Of a stretch of DNA of 32,715 bases, positions 21,271 to 27,700 are shown piece by piece. Positions within the stretch are counted from its first letter, which is position 1; every line of letters begins with the position of its first letter. Under the pieces are notes generated by a model. It did not search any database, was not told the origin of the DNA, and saw only the letters and a list, made by a program, of their open reading frames with translations. The stretch comes from CAZEDK01 sp964511025 (GTDB lineage: Bacteria > Patescibacteriota > Gracilibacteria > UBA1369 > GWF2-33-10): NCBI GenBank assembly GCA_964511025.1, contig CAZEDK010000019.1, forward strand, positions 1 through 32,715. Reading direction: 5' to 3'. The position numbers were made by a program, and so were the translations under genes.

Positions 21271-22704
21271 ATGCAAAAACAAAAAATATTTAAAAAAATT
21301 CTAGCAGTCACATTAATAGTAACTATATTGTTTGGTTACGGTTGTAGAAAAAAAGAAAGCAATAAAGATAAAAGAGAAACTCAGAAAATAACATTGCAGG
21401 TTTGGAATGTTTTTGATGATGCTGAGGTTTACGAACCTTTATTTGCAGAATTTAAGTCCAGATATATTGGGCTTCAAATTGAATATAGAAAATTCAATGA
21501 TCCAATTGAATATTTAGATTTACTATTAAACGAGATGGCTGAAGGTGAAGGTCCTGATGTTTTTTTTATTCATAATTCATGGATACCAAAACATTATAAA
21601 AAAATTATTCCGGCTGATATCAGTTTTTTACCTGCAGCAGGATTTAAAGAAACATTTGTGTCGGTTGCCGCAGATGACTGTGTGCTGAGAGAAATTCAAG
21701 GTGATGGTGAGCAGGCGCAGGTAATAGAAAGAGTTTATTGTATGCCTATATATATAGATAATTTGGCTCTTTATTACAACAAAGAACATTTTGAAGAAGC
21801 TTTGCCGGAAACCGGTAAACCAGCTGAGACATGGGAACAGATAAAAGACCAAGTATTCAAACTAACTAAACAAGACAATAGTTTTGAGAAATTTGCTCGC
21901 TGCGGCATTGCATTGGGTCGATCAGATAATATCGCAAGAGCTTATGATATTTTGCAATTATTGATACTTCAATCCAAAGCTAATATCTACACAGAAGATG
22001 GCAGTAAAGCGATTTTTGCAAGTCAACAGGGAGTTTCTCCAACTGGTCAGGCTTATTTTCCGGGAAGGGAAATTTTGGAGCTATACACAGGATTCTCAAA
22101 TCCAAATAACAAAGAATATAATTGGAATAAATTTATTTCCAATCCAAAAAGTCTAGAAAAGGAAATAACTCCATTTGTAAAAGGTAAAGTCTCAATGGTT
22201 TTAGGGTATTCTTATCTTTATGATACAATAGCTGACCAAATTGAACTTGAATCAAAAAAAGGTGCTAAAGTTATTAGCACAAAAGATATTGCTGTTGCAC
22301 AAATTCCACAAATTTTTGATCCACAGGCTGGGGAAAGCAAAATTACATTAGCTAGTTATTTTGCTCCAACGGTTGCAAGGACATCTCAGAATGCAAAAAT
22401 CGCATGGGAGCTGATTAGCTTTATGAATACAAAAGAAAATCAAAAATATTACAACGAAACAACGAAAAGACCAACGTCAAGAAGAGATTTGTTAGATGAG
22501 CAAACTGGTGATCCTATATATGGTACTTTTGTGAAACAGATAGGATTCAGTAAATCATTTAAAGTTGCTGACAATCAAAAATATGAAGAAATATTTTTAG
22601 ATGCGATAGATTCAGTTGTGGAAAACAGAAAACGATCAATAGATGCAATCAAAGATGCTGAAGATGCCATTAATCAAATATTAGAAACAAGAAGGGTTTT
22701 TTGA
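21271..22704 (+). CDS. Extracellular sugar-binding lipoprotein, ABC type
   Basis: This 477-aa protein resembles family 1 extracellular solute-binding proteins (MalE/UgpB-like). The N-terminus has a basic start, a hydrophobic segment and a lipobox-like LFGYGC at about residues 20-25, so it should be a lipid-anchored surface protein. Family features include ITLQVWNVFDDAEVYEPLFAEF, EGPDVFFIHNSWIP, YCMPIYIDNLALYYNKEHFE and the C-terminal TKRPTSRRDLL. The permease and ATPase genes expected with it are absent from the window. The next gene, an O-antigen-ligase-like protein, starts 7 nt downstream, so its job may be linked to surface glycans rather than to uptake. Lgt would modify it. Confidence 0.88.
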   Translation: MQKQKIFKKILAVTLIVTILFGYGCRKKESNKDKRETQKITLQVWNVFDDAEVYEPLFAEFKSRYIGLQIEYRKFNDPIEYLDLLLNEMAEGEGPDVFFIHNSWIPKHYKKIIPADISFLPAAGFKETFVSVAADDCVLREIQGDGEQAQVIERVYCMPIYIDNLALYYNKEHFEEALPETGKPAETWEQIKDQVFKLTKQDNSFEKFARCGIALGRSDNIARAYDILQLLILQSKANIYTEDGSKAIFASQQGVSPTGQAYFPGREILELYTGFSNPNNKEYNWNKFISNPKSLEKEITPFVKGKVSMVLGYSYLYDTIADQIELESKKGAKVISTKDIAVAQIPQIFDPQAGESKITLASYFAPTVARTSQNAKIAWELISFMNTKENQKYYNETTKRPTSRRDLLDEQTGDPIYGTFVKQIGFSKSFKVADNQKYEEIFLDAIDSVVENRKRSIDAIKDAEDAINQILETRRVF

Positions 22705-22711
22705 TATTTAT

Positions 22712-23992
22712 ATGAAAAAAATTACAAGATTTTTACTTTTGCTGTTTGTTTTTTTAATGCCTTTTGAGATTTCTGATATCATTTATCAGTCGGTTTCTTT
22801 TACGGGAAAATTTTCTATATATAATACAGTTTATTTACATCTCAATGATATTATTTTTGGACTTATTTTGATATTTTCAGCTTTTTTATATCAAAAGGAA
22901 CAAATTGAAATTTATATAAAAACGAATGGCATTTTATTTAATTGTTTTTTATTTATAATCATATTTATTTCAATTCAAAGTCTTCTTTTAGATGTTAATT
23001 TTTTAGCTTTTAGCTATTTTTTTAGAATTATAGAGCTTTTTACTGTTTATGTTTTACTGAATTCTAATTTGACTAAATACAGCGAACTAAAATTTATTTT
23101 CTTAATGAGTGCTTTATTACAAGTTTTCATTGCCATTTTGCAATACATCAAACAGGGATCAATAGGTCTATCTTTTTTAGGTGAAAGTGTTTTGAGTTTA
23201 GAAACTGCAAATATTGCAAAAGTAGATTTTGGAAATACGCAAATAATAAGATCCTATGGCACTTTACCACATCCAAATATATTAGCAGCTTATCTCGCGA
23301 CCGCTTTTTATATAGCTTTAAGTTTTTACAAAAAACAAAAAATTCTTATTTTTTTCTCTTTAATATTTTTAAGTATTGGCATTCTAATGACAATGAGTAG
23401 GGGAGTTATCATTTCTTTTTTATTGTCACTAATTTTTATCACAAGTATCTCGACTTTTAATTCAAAGAAAAAAAATAAAAGAAAAAAGAAATATACGATA
23501 TTTGCTTTAATTTTCTTAATTTTCTACGTTATATTTTTGAATTCACAAAGTGTTTTTGAAAAAAGATTTAATTTTAGCGACATGCACACAATTTCAGAAA
23601 GGTTAAATCAGATAGAAATTGCCATCAAAATGATAACGAATAATCCATTAGGTTATGGTCTATCATCATTTACAAATCAAATGCAAAATTTTAACGACAT
23701 TTCATTAAATCCTTGGGAATTTCAGCCTGTACATAATCTATTTTTATTAACCGCTTCAGAATTAGGTGTCATAGTAGCTGTTTTGCTTGTATTTTGTTTT
23801 TTGTATTCCATCTATATTTTTTATAAAAATAAACGATATTTTGATCTGTCTTTTCTGATTTTTGTTTTTTGTATAGCAAATTTGGATCATTATTTTTATG
23901 ATATATATGCTGGACAATTATTATTTGTTTTTAGCCTTCTTCTCTTTAACCACAAAGACAATGAAAATATGTGTACCGATTCGAGCAACTAA
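22712..23992 (+). CDS. O-antigen ligase or polymerase-like membrane protein
   Basis: This 426-aa protein has about ten hydrophobic segments and the large periplasmic loop of the Wzy_C/O-antigen ligase family. SYGTLPHPNILAAYLA (near residue 190) and NNPLGYGLSSF with PVHNLFLLTASELG (residues 310-355) are the usual conserved stretches, including the loop His. Such enzymes join lipid-linked glycans to lipid A, peptidoglycan or proteins, or polymerise them. Without an obvious LPS pathway here, the acceptor is uncertain; a protein glycosylation role is possible. It starts 7 nt after the binding protein, and its end overlaps aroD by 32 nt. Confidence 0.88.
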   Translation: MKKITRFLLLLFVFLMPFEISDIIYQSVSFTGKFSIYNTVYLHLNDIIFGLILIFSAFLYQKEQIEIYIKTNGILFNCFLFIIIFISIQSLLLDVNFLAFSYFFRIIELFTVYVLLNSNLTKYSELKFIFLMSALLQVFIAILQYIKQGSIGLSFLGESVLSLETANIAKVDFGNTQIIRSYGTLPHPNILAAYLATAFYIALSFYKKQKILIFFSLIFLSIGILMTMSRGVIISFLLSLIFITSISTFNSKKKNKRKKKYTIFALIFLIFYVIFLNSQSVFEKRFNFSDMHTISERLNQIEIAIKMITNNPLGYGLSSFTNQMQNFNDISLNPWEFQPVHNLFLLTASELGVIVAVLLVFCFLYSIYIFYKNKRYFDLSFLIFVFCIANLDHYFYDIYAGQLLFVFSLLLFNHKDNENMCTDSSN

Positions 23993-24581
23993 TATGAAAG
24001 ATTTTCTTGGAAAATTGAAGCAAATTCAAAATTATAAAAAAGTTGATTTAATTGAAATTTGGCTGGATCAAATAGATGATTTGAATCTTGAAACAATATT
24101 TAAAGTTAAAAAAAAACCATTGATTGGTAAATTTATTACTCACTCTAAGAAGATAGGTATTTTGACAAAATTTATTGAACTTGGAGGAGAATTTATTGAT
24201 CTTAGTGACATAGAAGATTTTCAATATTTTAATGATTTGAAAAAACAGCATAAATTTCAGATTATTGGGTCTTTCCATGATTTTATTCAAACGCCAGCTT
24301 TGCAAGAACTTGAAGAACTAATTAAGCATTGCATTGATTTTCAATGTGATATAATTAAAATTGCAACAATGATTCAAAAAAAATCAGATTTAAATGTACT
24401 AGAGAATTGTGTTGATATGATTTCCAAATTTGCTAAAAAAGCTATTGTTATTGGCATGGGAGATTTGGGAAGAGTAACTAGGTTTGGTTTAGGTGTTTTT
24501 AAAGATAATTTTTTGACTTTTGTTGCTTTGAATAATCATGAAAAAACTGCCGAAGGACAAATCACTTTAGATGAATGTTAA
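23961..24581 (+). CDS. aroD: Type I 3-dehydroquinate dehydratase
   Basis: This enzyme dehydrates 3-dehydroquinate in the shikimate pathway by a Schiff-base mechanism. The catalytic H106 (GSFHDF) and Schiff-base K133 (DIIKIA) are present, as are GMGDLGRVTR and the C-terminal AEGQ. The usual E-x-R-x-D substrate motif reads EIWLD (E32, W34, D36), so a substrate-binding Arg is replaced by Trp; activity should be tested. I chose the ATG at 23961 (206 aa), which gives the family start MKICVPIRA. An upstream ATG at 23898 would lie deep inside the ligase gene. The start overlaps the ligase gene by 32 nt. No other aro genes are in the window. Confidence 0.85.
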   Translation: MKICVPIRATNMKDFLGKLKQIQNYKKVDLIEIWLDQIDDLNLETIFKVKKKPLIGKFITHSKKIGILTKFIELGGEFIDLSDIEDFQYFNDLKKQHKFQIIGSFHDFIQTPALQELEELIKHCIDFQCDIIKIATMIQKKSDLNVLENCVDMISKFAKKAIVIGMGDLGRVTRFGLGVFKDNFLTFVALNNHEKTAEGQITLDEC

Positions 24582-24613
24582 GAAATAACTAAAATCAATT
24601 AAAAATTTTAAAA

Positions 24614-25708
24614 ATGACACTCCAAATAGCTATCGTAGGACTTCCGAATGTAGGTAAATCAACACTTTTTAACGCATTAACAAAAACCAAAGCAGCAATA
24701 GCCGCTAATTATCCGTTTTGCACAATTGATCCAAATGTCGGAGTTGTAGAAGTTCCTGATGAGAGAATGAAAGCAATTGCAAAGATTGTTAATCCTCAAA
24801 GGATATTGCCAACAATTATAGAATTTGTAGATGTTGCGGGTTTGGTTAAAGGAGCAAGTACCGGTGAAGGTCTTGGAAATCAATTTTTATCACATATCAG
24901 GGAATGTGATGCTATATGCCAAGTACTTAGAATCTTTGAAGATTCGAATGTTACTCATGTAAGCGGAATTGTGGATCCTCAACAAGATAAAGAAATCATA
25001 GAATCTGAACTAATTATGGCTGATTTGCAAACTGTTGAAAAAAGACTTAACAAAGCGAAATCTGATTGCAAATCGGGCGACAAGAAAAAAATAATATATG
25101 CTCATTTGGTGGAAAGATTATTTCATCACTTAAATGAAGATAAATTGGCATCATTAATGCTTCTTAATGAAGAGGAAAAAGAAGATTTAAAAGATCTTCA
25201 TTTACTTACAATGAAACCTATTATGTATGTATTTAATGTTGCAGAGAATCAAGTTGCCGATTTTGATCTTGAAAAAACTAAAAAAGATTTGGGAATAGAT
25301 ATCAATTGTGAAGGGGTAGCTATTTCAGCTCAAATTGAATCAGAATTAATCGATATGAGTGAACAAGAGGCAATGGAATTTCTTGAAGATATGGGTTTGA
25401 AAGAAAGTGGACTCAATTCGCTGATTCGAATCGCTTACAAAACTCTTGGTCTTAAAACATATTTTACAGCAGGGGAGAAAGAAGTCAGAGCTTGGACGAT
25501 AAAAAGTGGTACTTTGGCGCCACAAGCTGCAGGAGTGATACATTCTGATTTTGAAAAAGGCTTCATTAGAGCAGAAACAGTATTTTGGAAAGATTTTATT
25601 GAATGTGCGGGCAGGGCAAAAGCCAGAGAAAAAGGATTATTGAAATCAGAAGGCAAAGAATATGAAGTCAAAGATGGCGATATAATGGAATTTTTGTTTA
25701 GTAGTTAG
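24614..25708 (+). CDS. ychF: Ribosome-associated ATPase YchF (OLA1 family)
   Basis: YchF is an Obg-family nucleotide hydrolase that prefers ATP and associates with ribosomes and stress response. G1 GLPNVGKST (residues 8-16), the NYPFCTIDPNVG switch, and G3 DVAGLVKGAS are visible. G4 is the variant YVFNVAEN instead of NKxD, which explains ATP preference. The C-terminal TGS domain (YKTLGLKTYFTAGEKEVRAW to the end) contains HSDFEKGFIRAE. The 364-aa length is standard. The following tRNA-Gln is on the opposite strand. Confidence 0.97.
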   Translation: MTLQIAIVGLPNVGKSTLFNALTKTKAAIAANYPFCTIDPNVGVVEVPDERMKAIAKIVNPQRILPTIIEFVDVAGLVKGASTGEGLGNQFLSHIRECDAICQVLRIFEDSNVTHVSGIVDPQQDKEIIESELIMADLQTVEKRLNKAKSDCKSGDKKKIIYAHLVERLFHHLNEDKLASLMLLNEEEKEDLKDLHLLTMKPIMYVFNVAENQVADFDLEKTKKDLGIDINCEGVAISAQIESELIDMSEQEAMEFLEDMGLKESGLNSLIRIAYKTLGLKTYFTAGEKEVRAWTIKSGTLAPQAAGVIHSDFEKGFIRAETVFWKDFIECAGRAKAREKGLLKSEGKEYEVKDGDIMEFLFSS

Positions 25709-25714
25709 GAAAAA

Positions 25715-25788
25715 TGGCTGCCAGACTAGGATTCGAACCTAGATAGACGGGTCCAGAACCCGTAGTCCTACCGTTAGACGATCTGGCA
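25715..25788 (-). tRNA. tRNA-Gln (anticodon CTG)
   Basis: The 74-nt cloverleaf on the minus strand pairs acceptor TGCCAGA with TCTGGCA and has D arm GTCT/GGAC, anticodon stem ACGGG/CCCGT around TTCTGGA, and T arm CTAGG/CCTAG. CCA is encoded. U1-A72 is the identity feature of bacterial tRNA-Gln. It lies 5 nt downstream of gmk's coding sequence start-to-end order on the same strand (gmk stops at 25793), so the two may be co-transcribed. Confidence 0.95.
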
Positions 25789-25792
25789 AATT

Positions 25793-26362
25793 TTAATCTT
25801 TGCTAATTATTTGATAGACTTCCTCTATCGCACTATCTTGCTTTCCTTCCAGACTATTTATAACAGCATCGCATTGTTTTGAAAACTCCATTTCTTTTAT
25901 AAAACTTAATTTTCTATTTTCAAGTTCTTCTTTTGCCATAGGACTTCTCTGTAAAATTCTTCTTTCGAGAGTGTTCCAGTCCGGCACAGTTATAAAAATC
26001 GTTAAAAGCTGTTCTTGTGGAATAATTTTTTTTATCGATTCAGCTCCCTGCATATCCACTTCACGCAATACCTTTTTACCATTTTTCAATGCTTCCAAAA
26101 TAGGTTTTTTGAGAGTTCCATAAAAATGATCTCTACCATGCACATGAGCCCATTCAAGAAATTCCGCACTTTCAATTTTTTTCAAAAAATCATCCTTGTT
26201 AATAAAATTATAAACTTCAGCTTCTTTTTCATTTGCTCTTGGATCACGTGTTGTACAAGAAATAGGAAATATCAAATCAGGCATTTTCTTTTTTATTGCT
26301 GATATTATGGTACCTTTACCAGCTCCTGATGGACCAACGATAAGATAAAGTTTTCCTTTCAT
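25793..26362 (-). CDS. gmk: Guanylate kinase
   Basis: Gmk phosphorylates GMP or dGMP to the diphosphate with ATP. The P-loop GPSGAGKGT is at residues 9-17. SCTTRDPRANEKEAEVYNFI (near 35-55) binds GMP, and AEFLEWAHVHGRDHFYGT follows. The DMQGAESI segment (usually DIDWQGA or DIQGA) and the LERRI-x-R lid region are present. At 189 aa the enzyme is slightly short but complete. No Shine-Dalgarno sequence precedes the start. tRNA-Gln follows 4 nt downstream on the same strand. Confidence 0.96.
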   Translation of the reverse strand: MKGKLYLIVGPSGAGKGTIISAIKKKMPDLIFPISCTTRDPRANEKEAEVYNFINKDDFLKKIESAEFLEWAHVHGRDHFYGTLKKPILEALKNGKKVLREVDMQGAESIKKIIPQEQLLTIFITVPDWNTLERRILQRSPMAKEELENRKLSFIKEMEFSKQCDAVINSLEGKQDSAIEEVYQIISKD

Positions 26363-26395
26363 TTAGTAGTTAAAAATTTCATATTTTTTCATCTA

Positions 26396-26424
26396 TTGAA
26401 GTTTAACTGTAATTTCGATATAAT
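26396..26424 (+). promoter_or_regulatory. Promoter upstream of a structured RNA locus
   Basis: TTGAAG (26396-26401), 17 nt, perfect TATAAT (26419-26424). Expected transcript start is near 26431. An inverted repeat GTAATT..AATTAC (26409-26427) overlaps the -10 box. A similar TAATTTCGATA motif recurs inside the RNA at about 26547-26557. Confidence 0.6.
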
Positions 26425-26430
26425 TACAAG

Positions 26431-26671
26431 ATTTAGTATGAAACCCTAGAAATTTTAAACTCAAAATTTTTAAGGCTCCCTACTTTATGAACAAGTGACT
26501 CCCCACAAAGGGCTCCGCCTATCCGTAAAGTAGTCTATCTGTATTATAATTTCGATAAATTATAACAGAGTAGGTAAAAATCAAAACAAAATAAACAAAA
26601 ACATCACTGAATTCGTTCAGTAAAAAACAAAAATAAAATAAAATTTGATAGGTTTCAATTTAGTAGGGAGA
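26431..26671 (+). ncRNA. Unidentified structured RNA or leader
   Basis: The 390-nt gap 26363-26752 has no gene but several perfect helices. TGAAACC (26439-26445) pairs with GGTTTCA (26651-26657). CTCCCTACT (26476-26484) pairs with AGTAGGGAG (26662-26670). These two cross, forming a pseudoknot. CTACTTTA (26480-26487) can instead pair with TAAAGTAG (26526-26533), which excludes the second helix. TATAATTT/AAATTATA with loop CGAT (near 26545-26564) and ACTGAA/TTCAGT with loop TTCG (near 26606-26621) are local hairpins. I find no match in memory to tmRNA, RNase P RNA, SRP RNA, 6S RNA or a known riboswitch. It may be a free RNA or a leader of the lipoprotein gene at 26753. A minus-strand role before gmk is less likely. 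Confidence 0.45.
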
Positions 26672-26752
26672 CAAATTATTGTGCAGTACGTCTTATTGCT
26701 TAATATAAATTAATTTTGTAGAATATTGCTGTTTTAATAATATATTTATCTT

Positions 26753-26965
26753 ATGCTCAAAAAAACAGTCCTACTTAGCTTTTTTATAATTGCAAGTTTT
26801 TTGTTTATATCCTGTTCAAAAGAGGAAACAGCATCTGAAATACCGCCAGAGGTCACAGAGCTTCAAGCTGCACTTGAACAATTTCAAAGTTTCACCGAAA
26901 TAGCAAAAAATTTCAGCGATATTCAGCAACAGATGCAAAATATTCAGGAAACTGAAATCGAATAA
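26753..26965 (+). CDS. Small lipoprotein
   Basis: This 70-aa protein starts with KK, a hydrophobic segment (TVLLSFFIIASFLFISC) and a lipobox-like FISC, so the mature protein begins at Cys 21. The remaining 50 residues are Glu/Gln-rich and probably helical (ELQAALEQFQSFTEIAKNF), with QQQMQNIQE near the end. It has no named family. It lies downstream of the structured RNA locus and 40 nt upstream of another exported helical protein, with which it may form an operon. The product is probably a short envelope coiled coil, comparable in size to Lpp-like proteins, though no homology is claimed. Confidence 0.7.
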   Translation: MLKKTVLLSFFIIASFLFISCSKEETASEIPPEVTELQAALEQFQSFTEIAKNFSDIQQQMQNIQETEIE

Positions 26966-27005
26966 ATCAATTCAAAAATAATTTTTAAAATATATTAATT
27001 TAAAT

Positions 27006-27695
27006 ATGAAAAAAATAATAATTACATTCATTTTGTTAACTGCATTTGTCCCAACATCATTTGCTGCAAGTAGAATAAACAGAGATGAAATTAAGAAGCA
27101 ATTTGAAGAAAAGGTTCCTGAAGAAGTTCAAAATCAAATAGAAAGTGCTGTATATCAAGTTGGATATCAGGTACTGAAAGTTGGCCTCACAAAAGCATCG
27201 GAAGTTTTGACTAAAATTACTGCACAAATAGATGCGATGCCTACAAGCAAACTCAGTGAGGATGCAAAAAATATACTGAATTCCACAGTCAAAGATCTTT
27301 CAACGTTTATTGGTGAAGAGCAAAGCAAGCTAAATAATGCAAAAGCTATACCTGATCTCAAAATTATCCAAGAGGATATAGTTGCAGAAATAAAGACAGT
27401 AGTAGGAGCAGTTCAAAAATATATGATTGATAATGCAGATCAAATAGCTGCAAAAACAGAGCAAGCTATCAAAGTATTAGAAACAACCTGTGGAGCCGAT
27501 ACAACGAATCTTCAAGCGATGCTGGATGATTTCAACACAAAAGTCGCTACTGCAAAAAAAGAATTAGAAAATTCCGACCAAACTCAAGAAGAATTAAAAA
27601 ATACGGCGAAGAATTTTGATCCAAGTGTGTTTGCAACTGAAATACAAAGCTTGACTACAGAACTGCAAAGTTTAGCTACTCAATGTAAACAATAA
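27006..27695 (+). CDS. Exported helical protein of unknown function
   Basis: This 229-aa protein has a clear signal peptide: MKKIIITFILLTAFVPTSFA with Ala-x-Ala-like cleavage near residues 20-21. The mature part is almost entirely helical and rich in Lys, Glu, Gln and Thr, with repeated heptad-like segments (VQNQIESAVYQVGYQVLKVG, LTTELQSLATQ). It has only two cysteines (ETTCGAD and the C-terminal ATQC), which could form one disulfide. I recognise no family. It follows the small lipoprotein gene by 40 nt, and both are exported coiled-coil-like proteins, so they may work together at the envelope. It converges with clpC, 5 nt apart. Confidence 0.7.
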   Translation: MKKIIITFILLTAFVPTSFAASRINRDEIKKQFEEKVPEEVQNQIESAVYQVGYQVLKVGLTKASEVLTKITAQIDAMPTSKLSEDAKNILNSTVKDLSTFIGEEQSKLNNAKAIPDLKIIQEDIVAEIKTVVGAVQKYMIDNADQIAAKTEQAIKVLETTCGADTTNLQAMLDDFNTKVATAKKELENSDQTQEELKNTAKNFDPSVFATEIQSLTTELQSLATQCKQ

Positions 27696-27700
27696 ATCTA

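Noticed and set aside
26431..26671. 6S RNA
   Set aside because: The closing stem and length would fit, but the 3' arm is A-rich and does not pair with the 5' arm along the expected long hairpin.
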